Assembly: GCA_963717985.1 (NCBI GenBank)
Contig: CAVQYC010000002.1
Location: forward strand, 434,001-498,000
Direction: 5' to 3'
Origin: BOG-1155 sp963717985
GTDB lineage: Bacteria; Desulfobacterota; Syntrophorhabdia; Syntrophorhabdales; WCHB1-27
Length of the DNA stretch: 64,000 nucleotides
Part shown: piece by piece, positions 47,438-56,869 of the stretch
Layout: each line of letters starts with the position of its first letter
Numbering within the stretch: the stretch's first letter is position 1
Notes under the pieces: model-generated
What the model was told of the DNA's origin: nothing
The model's database searches: none
What the model saw: only the letters and a program-made list of their open reading frames with translations
Translations under genes and position numbers: made by a program

Positions 47438-47467
47438 TTGACTTTATAGGCACTTTTGGAGTTTAAT
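47438..47467 (+). promoter_or_regulatory. Promoter of the rpsU-dnaG-rpoD operon
   Basis: TTGACT (47438-47443), an 18-base spacer and TTTAAT (47462-47467), each one base from consensus, start about 45 bases before rpsU. Confidence 0.5.
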
Positions 47468-47513
47468 AGAGCACTTTTATACAAAGATACAGACGGAGGG
47501 AGGGGAACAATGC

Positions 47514-47723
47514 ATGACGGCAGTTATTATAAGAGACGGAGAATCTTTTGAAAGCGCCTTAAGAAGGTTCAAGAAGCAGTGTGAAAGAACCGGTATCCTG
47601 TCCGAGATCAAAAGAAGAGAACACTACGAAAAGCCGAGCGTCAAAAGAAAGAAAAAAATCCTTGCCGCAAAGAAAAGGGCCTTGAAGAAGTTGAGAAGGC
47701 AGATGGAGAAGGGCCTTTACTAG
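47514..47723 (+). CDS. rpsU: 30S ribosomal protein S21
   Basis: 69 residues: VIIRDGESFESALRRFKKQCERTGILSEIKRREHYEKPSVKRKKK, with a very basic C-terminal helix, the standard S21 sequence. GGGAGGGG precedes. First gene of the macromolecular synthesis operon; it helps mRNA binding to the 30S subunit. Confidence 0.96.
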   Translation: MTAVIIRDGESFESALRRFKKQCERTGILSEIKRREHYEKPSVKRKKKILAAKKRALKKLRRQMEKGLY

Positions 47724-47727
47724 GGGA

Positions 47728-48186
47728 ATGGCATACAAAGACGAAATCAATGAAAGTCTCAAACGGGCGCTTAAGGAGAAGGATGCGCTCAGGGTGTCCG
47801 TGCTGCGGATGCTTTTGTCCGCCCTTGGTTATAAAGAGATCGAGAAGAGGAAGCCGCTGACCCAGGAGGAGTTTTACGCGGTCGTGAAGACCATGATGAA
47901 GCAGCATGCCGAGTCTATCGAAAGCTTCAAGAAAGGTCAGCGGCAGGACCTTGTGGAGAAGGAAGAAAACGAGCTTCACATCCTGAAGGAGTTCGAGCCC
48001 GCCCAGATGTCCGAGGAGGAGGTGGCGCAAGAAGTGGACAACGCCATAGAGACCCTCGGGGCGCACGACCAGAAGGATATGGGTAGGGTGATGAAAGTCC
48101 TGATGGAAAAACTTGCATCCCGTGTGGATGGAAAGGTATTGAGTGAAATGGTGAGAACCAGACTGTCTTCTCAAAGACCGTCGTGA
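47728..48186 (+). CDS. GatB/YqeY domain protein
   Basis: 152 residues, fully helical: DEINESLKRALKEKDALRVSVLRMLLSALGYKEIEKRK, then a C-terminal tRNA-binding-like YqeY domain (MGRVMKVLMEKLASRVDGKVLSEMVR). Commonly found between rpsU and dnaG. A role in tRNA amidation or binding is suggested by homology to the GatB tail only. It starts 4 bases after rpsU. Confidence 0.9.
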   Translation: MAYKDEINESLKRALKEKDALRVSVLRMLLSALGYKEIEKRKPLTQEEFYAVVKTMMKQHAESIESFKKGQRQDLVEKEENELHILKEFEPAQMSEEEVAQEVDNAIETLGAHDQKDMGRVMKVLMEKLASRVDGKVLSEMVRTRLSSQRPS

Positions 48187-48194
48187 AGCCATTC

Positions 48195-50483
48195 ATGGCA
48201 GATAAGACTTTAGAGTATGTAGACTACCTCAAGCTCCTCGAAGTTGTGCAGCGTTATTCATCAACCGGCTTTATCAGCGAAGAACTGCGTAATCTAAGGC
48301 CTCTTTCGACACTTCATGAGATCGAAGAGCGCCAGGACCGGGTAGACGGCGCGCTTGAGATTATCAAGTGGTACGGACCGGTCCCTTTGGGTGACATCCC
48401 CGACATAAGGAAGCAGGTCGCCGGGCTGTCGCTTCCGGAATTCACCCTGGAGATACCTGATTTCCTCGCTGTCGCACAGTTCCTGTCGAGTTGCAGGGGA
48501 GTTGCGGCGTTCCTCAAAAAAGCCGTGAAAGAGAGCCCCTATATCGAGTCGGTTATAGAGGGCATAAAGCCCCTGCCGGACGTGAGCGCCAGGATCAAGA
48601 AGACAATAAACGAGGAGGGATTCATCGAGGACAGCGCCTCTTACGAGCTGTCCAAGATCAGGTCCGACCTCTACCAGTTGAAGGAAAAGGCGAGGAAATC
48701 CCTCGATAGGATAATGGAGAGGGATGAGGTACGGCCTGTAGTGCAGGATACATATATTGCCGTCCGCAACGGCAGATACGTGATACCGCTCAAGCCTAAC
48801 TATAATCAGTTTTTTCAGGGCATTGTCCATGATTACTCTCATTCCCTGAAAACCTCCTTCGTGGAGCCTGTCGAGGTCATGGAAGTCAACAACACGATCA
48901 GCGTGCTGGAGAAGGAGGAAAAAGAAGAGGAAAAAAGGATACTCCGGGATTTGACCCGATGGGTTCGTCCGTATGCGCCGGAGATAAAGGCTACTCTTTC
49001 ACTCATCGCCGACCTTGACCTGCATCATAGTCTTGCCCTTTTTGCCTCAGCATTCAATTGCGTGAGACCCCGGATCGAGGCGGGAGGGTCGATTGAGATA
49101 AGAGGGGCCGTCAACCCTTTCATCATGCTATCCAAAGGGGAAAAGGCCGTACCCGTCGATATCGTTATCGGCGAAGAGAAGCAGGCGACCATCATCAGCG
49201 GGCCAAATGCGGACGGGAAGACCGTCGCATTGAAAACAACGGGTCTCCTCCTGCTCATGGCATCGACGGGCATGTTTATCCCGGCCAGGGCTACCCCGAG
49301 GGTCTCTCTTTTTCCTGGCATTTATGCGGTAATGGGGGACGAGCAAGATATTTCCATGGAGCTTTCGACGTTCACGGCCCACGTGGAGGCGATCAAAAAT
49401 GTGTACGAGCACGCATCCGGCGGGGAGCTCGTGCTGATCGACGAGATCGGGGGCGGCACCGAGCCGCAGGAAGCGTCGGCCCTGGCCATGGGTATTGTCG
49501 ACGCCTTTGTCGAAAAGGGGTGCAAGATCGTGGTGACGACTCATCTCAATCTGCTCAAGGCATACGCATCCGCGCGCCCCTTCGCCTTGAACGTGGCGAC
49601 CGATTTCGATACCCGCACAATGAAGCCGCTCTACACGCTCCTCTATGGAGTGGCAGGCGTCAGCAACGCTCTCAAGGTCGCCGAGACGTGCGGCATGCCC
49701 CGGGAGATTGTGGAGAAAAGTTCTTTCTATCTGGGGAAGCAGGAGTATGTGCTCAACGATCTTATCAGGGACCTTGAGAGCGAGAAAAAGGCGGCGGAAG
49801 CTGAGCGGAGGAAGGCGGGTCTTTACAGAGAGGAGATGCGGCAGAGACTTGAGGCCCTCAAGGGAAAAAGGGAGGCCTACCTGTTGGAGGTGGAAGAGCG
49901 GTGCCGGAAGCAGGTGACGGACCTTGAAGCGGAGCTTGACGAGATACGGAAGGGGTTAGCCGCAAAGGACCGGGAGTCATTGCGGAAGGCCCGGGAAAAG
50001 GTGTCCGAGGTGAGGCGGAGGGTTGTTCCCGAACGGAAGGCCGTGCAGGCCGAAATCGCGGTCGGGGACTATGTCAGGGTAAGGACCATCGGAAAAGAGG
50101 GTTACGTTGCCGCACTCGACGGACAGAAGGGGATGTCGGAGATCGTTATCGGCAATATGCGGATGCGGATAGGAAAGGATTACGTAGAGCGTGTGAGTCG
50201 AGGGGCCGAGGCGAAGGAGAAGCAGGTCGAGGTGAACGTGACCGATATCGCGGTGCCCGAGATCAATGTGCGGGGCCTCAGGGTGGAAGACGCGCTTGAG
50301 GAGGTCGACAGGTTCGTGGACAGGGCAATCGTGCACGGCACGCCCCGGCTGAAGATACTCCACGGCATCGGCACAGGGAGGCTGATGCAGGCGATCAGGG
50401 CGCATCTTTCGGAAGCGGGTTACATAAAGGATGTGAAAAAGGACGAGACAAACTCGGGCGTGACAATAGTAGAACTTATATGA
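48195..50483 (+). CDS. mutS2: MutS2 family ATPase/endonuclease
   Basis: 762 residues from the ATG at 48195 (a GTG at 48183 overlaps the yqeY stop and is possible). A helical clamp/core region is followed by an ABC-type ATPase with GPNADGKTVALKT (Walker A) and LVLIDEIGGGTEP (Walker B), a long coiled coil (about 515-640) and a C-terminal Smr nuclease domain ending in INVRGLRVEDAL and ILHGIGTGRL. It lacks MutS mismatch-binding domain I. MutS2 acts on branched DNA or collided ribosomes. It overlaps dnaG by four bases. Confidence 0.93.
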   Translation: MADKTLEYVDYLKLLEVVQRYSSTGFISEELRNLRPLSTLHEIEERQDRVDGALEIIKWYGPVPLGDIPDIRKQVAGLSLPEFTLEIPDFLAVAQFLSSCRGVAAFLKKAVKESPYIESVIEGIKPLPDVSARIKKTINEEGFIEDSASYELSKIRSDLYQLKEKARKSLDRIMERDEVRPVVQDTYIAVRNGRYVIPLKPNYNQFFQGIVHDYSHSLKTSFVEPVEVMEVNNTISVLEKEEKEEEKRILRDLTRWVRPYAPEIKATLSLIADLDLHHSLALFASAFNCVRPRIEAGGSIEIRGAVNPFIMLSKGEKAVPVDIVIGEEKQATIISGPNADGKTVALKTTGLLLLMASTGMFIPARATPRVSLFPGIYAVMGDEQDISMELSTFTAHVEAIKNVYEHASGGELVLIDEIGGGTEPQEASALAMGIVDAFVEKGCKIVVTTHLNLLKAYASARPFALNVATDFDTRTMKPLYTLLYGVAGVSNALKVAETCGMPREIVEKSSFYLGKQEYVLNDLIRDLESEKKAAEAERRKAGLYREEMRQRLEALKGKREAYLLEVEERCRKQVTDLEAELDEIRKGLAAKDRESLRKAREKVSEVRRRVVPERKAVQAEIAVGDYVRVRTIGKEGYVAALDGQKGMSEIVIGNMRMRIGKDYVERVSRGAEAKEKQVEVNVTDIAVPEINVRGLRVEDALEEVDRFVDRAIVHGTPRLKILHGIGTGRLMQAIRAHLSEAGYIKDVKKDETNSGVTIVELI

Positions 50484-52198
50484 GTTCCGTTCTTGATGAA
50501 GTACTGGAGAAGGTGAACATCCTGGACATCGTGTCCCAGTACGTGAAATTAAGAAAAACAGGCAAGAATTTCGTAGGGCTCTGCCCGTTTCATAAAGAGA
50601 AAACACCGTCATTCACCGTAAGTACTGAAAAACAAATATATTATTGCTTCGGCTGTCATGAAGGCGGCAACGCGGTCAACTTCCTCGCCAAATACGAGCG
50701 ATCAAGCTTTTCAGAAGCCCTTGAGACGCTGGCGCACCAGGTGGGTATAGAAGCCGCCGGCAGGTTGAGCGCCAGAAGAACGCCGGTAATCGATGCCCTT
50801 TCCAGGCTGACCGACTATTATCAGGAGCGCCTGAAGCGGAGTGCTCCTGCTATGAAATATCTCAACGACAGGCAGATCGACGATCCTGTTATTGCTGAAT
50901 TCAAGCTGGGTTACAGTGATAAGAGCATCTATGGGAAGGAGTTCGCGAAGCGTCTCGGCGTCCCTATGGATTTGCTCCTTAGCACGGGCATACTAAAAAT
51001 GAGGGACGGCGGCGAGATGTACGACATATTCCGGGGCAGGGTAGTGGTGCCTATCTGCGACATGCGTGGAAAGGTCATAGGCTTCGGAGGGCGCGCCATC
51101 GTGAGAGATGCTCTGCCGAAGTATATCAACTCCCCGGAATCGCCTGTTTTTTCCAAGCGCTCAGTGCTCTACGGCGTTGACAAGGCCAAGAAGGATATTG
51201 CCGAAAAGGACGAGGCGATCATCGTGGAGGGTTACTTCGACCTCATCGCGCTCCATGCGGCGGGGGTGAGAAATAGCGTGGCAACACTCGGGACCTCGGT
51301 CACGGAGGAACAAATTTCACGTTTGAGGAATTACACTGAGAATATCACGCTCATGCTGGACGGCGATGAAGCAGGTGTCAAGAGTGCGCTCCGTCTTATC
51401 ACGCTTTTTGCCGAGATGGGGATAAACGGGACTATGGTGGTGCTGCCTGAGGGGCACGATCCGGACAGTTTTATGCGGCAGCACGGTGTGTCGGGCTTCC
51501 AGAAGGTAATGGGGGAGAAGAAGGCGCTCCTCGATTATTTTTTCGATTTGCACGTGTTGAAACACGGCATGGGGACGCTTGAAGGCAAGATGGCCTTTAT
51601 CAAGTCGGTTGCCCCCCACATTGAAGGGATGAGGGACGCTGTCAAAAAGAGGCTATACATTCAGCGGCTGGCCGAGTTGACTGGTGTGGAGGAATATCAC
51701 TTCCGGGACAGCTTCCGGGATGGGCGCCGAGAGACCGAAAGATGCGACGGGGAGGAAACCGGGAGCGTTATAGAAGAAAAGGTCGTCGGCATTGTGATGA
51801 ACAGGCCGGAGCTTTTAAGACTTATTAAAGGAAAGGGGGTGGAAGCATCTATCGGGGATAGAGACCTGGGGGAAGTGCTGTCCATGCTGCTTAAGTACGA
51901 AGAACAGCATCCGGATCCGGATATCAAGCTTTTCCTGAACGTGCTGGAAAGGCCGGAGCTAAGGGAAAAGGCGGTGGCTGCCGCGCTTGGTGGGGCAGAG
52001 TGTGATGAGCAGGAGGTGGAGAGGATCGTGTCGGACTACCTCTGCCACAGGGAAAACAAGCTTATCCGCGAACAAGGCAGGGAAATTACTGAAAAATTGG
52101 CAGAGGCTGAGAAGAGGGGTGACGCAGAGGCGCTGCGAGAGCTGCTCGAAAGAAAGAGAAACGTGTTGAGAGCCATGAAGAATAAATCCGCTAAGTGA
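50480..52198 (+). CDS. dnaG: DNA primase
   Basis: 572 residues. The zinc-binding domain has C35, H38, C56 and C59 (CPFHKEKTPSF, YYCFGC). The catalytic core contains GYSDKSIYG, GRVVVPICDMRGKVIGFGGRA and the TOPRIM motif IIVEGYFDLIAL with DGDEAG. A C-terminal helicase-binding domain follows. It makes RNA primers at the fork. ATG overlaps the mutS2 stop. Confidence 0.96.
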   Translation: MSSVLDEVLEKVNILDIVSQYVKLRKTGKNFVGLCPFHKEKTPSFTVSTEKQIYYCFGCHEGGNAVNFLAKYERSSFSEALETLAHQVGIEAAGRLSARRTPVIDALSRLTDYYQERLKRSAPAMKYLNDRQIDDPVIAEFKLGYSDKSIYGKEFAKRLGVPMDLLLSTGILKMRDGGEMYDIFRGRVVVPICDMRGKVIGFGGRAIVRDALPKYINSPESPVFSKRSVLYGVDKAKKDIAEKDEAIIVEGYFDLIALHAAGVRNSVATLGTSVTEEQISRLRNYTENITLMLDGDEAGVKSALRLITLFAEMGINGTMVVLPEGHDPDSFMRQHGVSGFQKVMGEKKALLDYFFDLHVLKHGMGTLEGKMAFIKSVAPHIEGMRDAVKKRLYIQRLAELTGVEEYHFRDSFRDGRRETERCDGEETGSVIEEKVVGIVMNRPELLRLIKGKGVEASIGDRDLGEVLSMLLKYEEQHPDPDIKLFLNVLERPELREKAVAAALGGAECDEQEVERIVSDYLCHRENKLIREQGREITEKLAEAEKRGDAEALRELLERKRNVLRAMKNKSAK

Positions 52199-52205
52199 GG
52201 TAGCC

Positions 52206-53789
52206 ATGTTTGACGATATGGACAGCAGGATGAAGATGCTCGGTTTCAACAGGGCAAAACAGTTTTTCCCCTACGATGAAGGCCGGAAAGTCGGCGAAAT
52301 CTACCTGATAATGGCGCCGACCGGCGCCGAGGATGAGGCAGCTTTTTGCGATGACATGGATCTCTTTGATATGGACGCGGAAGGAGAGGGCAGCTTAATC
52401 CGGACGGAAAGGTATAGTTTTGAGGACGGGCCGGACGGTGTCTACGACGACGACCTGACGGACCCTATCAAACATTACATCAAGGAGATGGGATCCGTTG
52501 GACTTCTCACGCGGGAAGAGGAAAAAGAGATTGCCGTGCGCATCGAGGAAGCGAAGGAGGAGATCAAGGACGTCCTTATGTCCTATCCGGGAACAGTGTG
52601 GGAGCTTCTCACTCTATATTCCAGTCTCAAGATGTCCGAGTTGAGTCTTTCGGAGATAGCAACAGATGCGGAAGACGAGGAAGGGCTGGGCGAGGAAGAG
52701 GCCCAGAGGGAAAGGATCGTCCGTCTGCTGGAAGCGCTGAAACAGGGCTACAACCAATCGAAGAAGGCTGACAGCAAGGAAGAAAGAGACCGGTGCCGGG
52801 CCGAGATGAGGCAGATCGCCGGTGATATAAGGTTCAGCAGAAAACTGGTGGAGCGGATAAAGGGCAGGATTCAGACCTCGGTCGAAAGAATCGAAAAGGC
52901 TGAGGGAGAGATTGAGCGGCTATGGCAGGTGGCCGGCGTTGGCGGGAACAGGAGCCTCGAGATGCTGCATAAAAGGGTCGAGAGGCTCGAGAAGGAAGCA
53001 GGAGTCCCGGGGGCAGAATTGAAGCAGCTTTTCCGGCGCATCGAGAAGGCCGGCAAAGAATGGGTCGCTGCCAGGAACGAGCTGATAGGGGCGAACCTGA
53101 GGCTGGTTGTCAGTATTGCGAAGAAGTATAGTAACCGGGGTTTATCCTTCCTCGATCTCGTTCAGGAGGGGAATATCGGTCTTATGAGGGCGGTGGAGAA
53201 GTTTGAGTACAGAAGGGGCTACAAATTCAGCACGTACGCCACGTGGTGGATAAGGCAGGCGATCACCAGGGCGATTGCCGATCAGTCCCGAACCATAAGA
53301 ATTCCGATCCATATGATCGAGACCATCAACAAGATTATCAGGGTCTCGCGGGAGCTTGTTCAGGATTTGGGAAGGGAACCCTTTCCTGATGAAATCGCAG
53401 AAAGGATCGGCTTTTCCATTGATAAAATCAGAAAGGTCCTTCGTATCACGAAGGAGCCCATCTCGCTTGAAACGCCGCTGAACGATGATGAAGACTCACG
53501 CCTCTCTGATCTGATAGAAGACAAGAATGCGACCGTGCCGCAGGACTCTGTCATATTACATGATCTCATCGAGCACCTCGACAGGACGCTCTCAACCCTC
53601 ACCCCGAAAGAGGAAAAGGTGATCAGGATGAGGTTCGGCATCGGGGAAAAATGTGATCACACCCTGGAAGAGGTAGGCCAGGTGTTTGAGGTGACGAGGG
53701 AAAGGATACGGCAGATAGAGGCAAAGGCATTGAGGAAGCTGAGGCACCCCGCAAGGGCGAGGCGGCTGGAGTGCTTCGCGGACATGTGA
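52206..53789 (+). CDS. rpoD: RNA polymerase primary sigma factor (sigma-70)
   Basis: 527 residues. An acidic N-terminal region is followed by region 1.2 (DDLTDPIKHYIKEMGSVGLLT), a non-conserved insert, region 2 (LIGANLRLVVSIAKKYSNRG, YKFSTYATWWIRQAI), region 3 (EPFPDEIAERIGFS) and region 4 (MRFGIGEKCDHTLEEVG, VTRERIRQIEAKALRKLRHP). The housekeeping sigma factor, last of the rpsU-yqeY-mutS2-dnaG-rpoD operon, 7 bases after dnaG. Confidence 0.97.
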   Translation: MFDDMDSRMKMLGFNRAKQFFPYDEGRKVGEIYLIMAPTGAEDEAAFCDDMDLFDMDAEGEGSLIRTERYSFEDGPDGVYDDDLTDPIKHYIKEMGSVGLLTREEEKEIAVRIEEAKEEIKDVLMSYPGTVWELLTLYSSLKMSELSLSEIATDAEDEEGLGEEEAQRERIVRLLEALKQGYNQSKKADSKEERDRCRAEMRQIAGDIRFSRKLVERIKGRIQTSVERIEKAEGEIERLWQVAGVGGNRSLEMLHKRVERLEKEAGVPGAELKQLFRRIEKAGKEWVAARNELIGANLRLVVSIAKKYSNRGLSFLDLVQEGNIGLMRAVEKFEYRRGYKFSTYATWWIRQAITRAIADQSRTIRIPIHMIETINKIIRVSRELVQDLGREPFPDEIAERIGFSIDKIRKVLRITKEPISLETPLNDDEDSRLSDLIEDKNATVPQDSVILHDLIEHLDRTLSTLTPKEEKVIRMRFGIGEKCDHTLEEVGQVFEVTRERIRQIEAKALRKLRHPARARRLECFADM

Positions 53790-53867
53790 TACCAAGCCGC
53801 TTATCGAAGCCCCATCTTTGTTGGCTTCCTCATCAGTTGGCTGCTGACCGGCAAAAAAGCACGCCTT

Positions 53868-54983
53868 CTAGGAGAGCACGTTATCGAGCGGGCAGTAAGG
53901 GAGATTGAAAACCTCCGCGACTGCCTTGTAGGTGACGGCCCCGTTCACCAGGTTTACGCCCCTTCCTAGGGCCTTGTCCTGTTTTACCGCGTTTTGCCAG
54001 CCTTTTTGCGCTATCGCGAGCACGTAGGGCAGGGTATTGAGCGTGAGCGCCCTGGTTGCCGTTCGCGGGACGGCGCCGGGCATGTTTGCCACCGTATAGT
54101 GAACAACCCCTTCCTCGATGTAGATGGGATTATCGTGTGTCGTGGGCCTTGATGTCTCGGCGCAGCCTCCCTGGTCGATAGCCACATCGACGAATACCGC
54201 CCCGGTCTTCATAGTTTTTAGCATGGATTTCGTGATCAGACGGGGGGCCTTCGCCCCGGGGACCAGGACCGCGCCCACGAGGAGGTCGGCAAAGGTGAGG
54301 GCCAATCTGATGTTGTAATTGTCCGCAATCATGGTGACGATCCGGCCTTGGTACCTGTCGTCGATCACCCGGAGCTGCTGCGGCGCGATGTCCAGGACCG
54401 TGACGGAGGCGCCCATGCCGAGAGCAATGCGGGCCGCCTGAGACCCCACGGTCCCCGCGCCGAAGATGACAACGTTCGCAGGAGGGACGCCGGGGACTCC
54501 ACCGAGCAGCACGCCCCGACCCCCGAAAGTCTCTTCGAGATACTTGGCGCCCTCCATCGGGGCCATCCGGCCGGCGATCTCGCTCATAGGCCGTAAAAGG
54601 GGCAGACAACCTGCGTCGGTCTCTACTGTCTCATAAGCTAGGGCGGTGACCTTTTTGCGAAGCAGGCTGAGGGTGAGGCTCTCAGCCGCGGCAAGGTGTA
54701 GGTAGGTAAAGAGGATCTGACCTTCCCGCAGCATGTCGTATTCAGCAGGAAGCGGTTCCTTCACCTTCAGGACCATGTCGGATCGGTTGTAAAGGTCTGA
54801 TGGCCCTTGCGTGATCTCGGCCCCTACCCGCACGTATTCTTCGTCATCGAAGCCGCTTCCGAGACCCGCGCCCGTTTCAACGAGCACCTTGTGTCCGCGG
54901 GCGGCAAGCGCTTCCGCTCCCCCGGGCACGAGGGCGATCCGCTTCTCTTCAACCTTGATCTCTTTGGGCACACCGATGACCAT
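53868..54983 (-). CDS. ald: Alanine dehydrogenase
   Basis: 371 residues from the ATG at 54983 with AAAGGAGG 7 bases upstream; the frame is open further but without support. MVIGVPKEIKVEEKRIALVP is the signature start, Lys and His of the active site lie in VLKVKEPLP and TYLHLAA, and the NAD fold is VVIFGAGTVGSQAARIALGMGA. DVAIDQGGCAETSRPTTHDNP is the second signature. It interconverts alanine and pyruvate with NADH. Convergent with rpoD. Confidence 0.95.
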   Translation of the reverse strand: MVIGVPKEIKVEEKRIALVPGGAEALAARGHKVLVETGAGLGSGFDDEEYVRVGAEITQGPSDLYNRSDMVLKVKEPLPAEYDMLREGQILFTYLHLAAAESLTLSLLRKKVTALAYETVETDAGCLPLLRPMSEIAGRMAPMEGAKYLEETFGGRGVLLGGVPGVPPANVVIFGAGTVGSQAARIALGMGASVTVLDIAPQQLRVIDDRYQGRIVTMIADNYNIRLALTFADLLVGAVLVPGAKAPRLITKSMLKTMKTGAVFVDVAIDQGGCAETSRPTTHDNPIYIEEGVVHYTVANMPGAVPRTATRALTLNTLPYVLAIAQKGWQNAVKQDKALGRGVNLVNGAVTYKAVAEVFNLPYCPLDNVLS

Positions 54984-55092
54984 TGCGCCGCCTCCTTTTT
55001 GTCGTTCTTGATGCCTCTCTCTTATTATAAATGCGCAAGGCCGTCTTGTCATCGGATTGCGCAGTTGCCTCCTCTCCCTCTGTGTGTGTCTT

Positions 55093-55110
55093 TTCGGTCG
55101 GCCGACCGAA
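55093..55110. promoter_or_regulatory. 18-bp perfect palindrome upstream of ald
   Basis: TTCGGTCGGCCGACCGAA reads the same on both strands. It lies 110 bases upstream of the ald start and 48 bases past the end of the LuxR gene. It could be a regulator site for ald or a short terminator stem for the LuxR gene. Confidence 0.5.
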
Positions 55111-55158
55111 AGAAGAAGGAATAAGAGGAGATAAGAGGGCGGGGGGGGTGGTGATGCG

Positions 55159-55770
55159 TCACAAAGGTGATCGGGTGAAAGAATTCTGGTGCATCATGAG
55201 CGTGATGAGCTTCGAGCGACTCGAAGCATTGCATTTCCTGAATATTCTGTTGAGATGGGCTTTTATGGTGTGCTCACTGAGGGAAAGCGAAGTGGCGATC
55301 TCCTTGTTGGTGCATCCCCGGCACACGAGTTCGATGATTTCCTTCTCCCTTTCCGTGACCCCGTCCCCTCTGGGTGCAGCCGGCGGAGAATTCCCTTGAC
55401 GGAGAAAAGCCTTCAGTGTTTTATTGTCGACCCATATTTGTCCCTCGGTCACGACCCGGAGTGCCTTGTTCAAGAGGGGGATCTGGGTATCGACGGACAG
55501 AACCCCATGTATTTGATATGAGAGAAGTGCCTGTACGATCTTTTCCTTCTCTACACCCGTGTCTACGAGGAGCACCTTCGATGCGGGATAGCGGGCGCTC
55601 AGGTTCTCTCTGATGCTCGTAATATCTACAAGGATGACGTCGGGCACAAAGGCGGCGACAACCGATCCATTCCGGACGGCCGCTACCCCTTCATGGCCGT
55701 TTCTCAATAAAAGGTCTTTAATCCCTTCTGAAACAAGATAGCTACTCAAGCTTACCAGCACGTTCATCAC
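55159..55770 (-). CDS. LuxR/NarL-type response regulator
   Basis: 203 residues. The receiver-like domain (1-115) has the expected phospho-Asp in PDVILVDITS but a weak acidic pocket at the N-terminus (MNVLVSLSSYLVSEG), so phosphorylation is uncertain. The LuxR helix-turn-helix (about 138-200) is standard: VTEREKEIIELVCRGCTNKEIATSLSLSEHTIKAHLNRIF. No kinase gene adjoins it. It lies between ald and the gsp operon on the same strand. Confidence 0.87.
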   Translation of the reverse strand: MMNVLVSLSSYLVSEGIKDLLLRNGHEGVAAVRNGSVVAAFVPDVILVDITSIRENLSARYPASKVLLVDTGVEKEKIVQALLSYQIHGVLSVDTQIPLLNKALRVVTEGQIWVDNKTLKAFLRQGNSPPAAPRGDGVTEREKEIIELVCRGCTNKEIATSLSLSEHTIKAHLNRIFRKCNASSRSKLITLMMHQNSFTRSPL

Positions 55771-55942
55771 TTCACCTCGTAAAGGGATCAGCCATGTTGT
55801 AGTAACCTATGATGTAGTAGAAGCCGACTTTTCTCCTAAACCTCCTGTCGGTTCCCGCATTGCGCAAAAGATATTAGCGCTTTTGAAAGGAGAAGTGCAA
55901 CGAAAAAAGCGTGAAAGATTTGGGAATCTTTAAAAAAGAATT

Positions 55943-55967
55943 AGGTCTTATAGGACCTATAAGACCT
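55943..55967. repeat. AGGACCTAT-type palindromic repeat, copy 3
   Basis: A near-perfect 25-base palindrome: AGGTCTTATAGG meets CCTATAAGACCT around its centre. It lies just after gspI and may end the gsp transcript. Confidence 0.75.
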
Positions 55968-56010
55968 ATTCTTAAAAACACTTTATTGGACGCGGAGCTT
56001 TTCTGAGCCG

Positions 56011-56388
56011 CTACTGTTTTGCGATATACGTGGTAAGTGTGACCGAGCGCTTCTTCTTTTGCCAGAAGACCTCGATATCGATTTGTCTGACCTGATCGAT
56101 AGGCGTCTCGGTGACCACCATTACGTAGTAGAAGCCGTCAGGGTCCTGCTCGTCTATGAGACCTTCGGTTTTGCCCACGTCAGGAAAACCCGTTCTCTCG
56201 ACTTCTTTCAATTTATCGTCGGCCGCGAGGGTCGCGTCGGTAACCTTCCTCGCATGATCTTCCAGATCCATGGAAGTGACAACCAGCGTGATAAAGGAGA
56301 CAAGGGCAATGGAAGCGATTGCTATCGCGACTATTACCTCAAGAAGCGTTGTTCCTGTTCTTGACCGATATTTCCCCGATGTAACCAT
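56011..56388 (-). CDS. gspI: Type II secretion minor pseudopilin GspI-like
   Basis: 125 residues with a prepilin leader: basic MVTSGKYRSRTG, cleavage after Gly, then TTLLEVIVAIAIASIALVSF with Glu at +5. A short globular domain with KLKEVERTGFPD and IDIEVFWQKKKRSVTL follows, typical of GspI. It overlaps gspH by 50 bases and is the last gsp gene on this side. Confidence 0.78.
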   Translation of the reverse strand: MVTSGKYRSRTGTTLLEVIVAIAIASIALVSFITLVVTSMDLEDHARKVTDATLAADDKLKEVERTGFPDVGKTEGLIDEQDPDGFYYVMVVTETPIDQVRQIDIEVFWQKKKRSVTLTTYIAKQ

Positions 56389-56869
56389 CTTTGCCTGCGA
56401 CCTTTGCCGTCAAAGGGTTTATGAGCAGTGAGTAGTATGCCGAGCTTCCTTCAAAGTGGACGAGAGTCCTGTCCACCATCCCGCTCGCGTAGAAAGTCAT
56501 GTAACATTTTCCCTGCGGAAAGGGCGTTCCATTGATGACCACGTCTTTAATCAGATAATCTTCCGGTAGGTGCACGAGGCCCGTCTCCACGAATCCGGTC
56601 TTCATGTCCATCATTCCCACACGGACCTCGTCGTTCGAGACGTCAAATTCCAGCACCCTGTTTTCATAGTGGGAGATTGCATCTTCCCGGATCATGGCGA
56701 CCTTGATCGAAAAATCCTCCAGCAGCGCTTCCTTCCCCTTTTTGGCGGCGACATTCCAGTTCACAGAAGCGAAGGTGATAAATATGGAGATGATTAGGAT
56801 TACAATAAGCAGCTCAACAAGGGTAAATCCCTTAATCTTTCGCAAGATCGGTACTGGAAATGTCCGCAT
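56339..56869 (-). CDS. gspH: Type II secretion minor pseudopilin GspH-like
   Basis: 176 residues from the ATG at 56869. The prepilin motif KGFTLVELLIVILIISIF (cleavage after Gly, Glu at +5) is followed by a beta-rich domain with LEFDVSNDEVRVGM and a Gly-rich end. Overlap with gspG (38 bases) and gspI shows tight coupling. Confidence 0.8.
   Translation of the reverse strand: MRTFPVPILRKIKGFTLVELLIVILIISIFITFASVNWNVAAKKGKEALLEDFSIKVAMIREDAISHYENRVLEFDVSNDEVRVGMMDMKTGFVETGLVHLPEDYLIKDVVINGTPFPQGKCYMTFYASGMVDRTLVHFEGSSAYYSLLINPLTAKVAGKDGYIGEISVKNRNNAS

Noticed and set aside
47227..47484. 85-codon minus-strand frame between sod and rpsU
   Set aside because: No ribosome site, no recognisable domain, and it overlaps the rpsU promoter.
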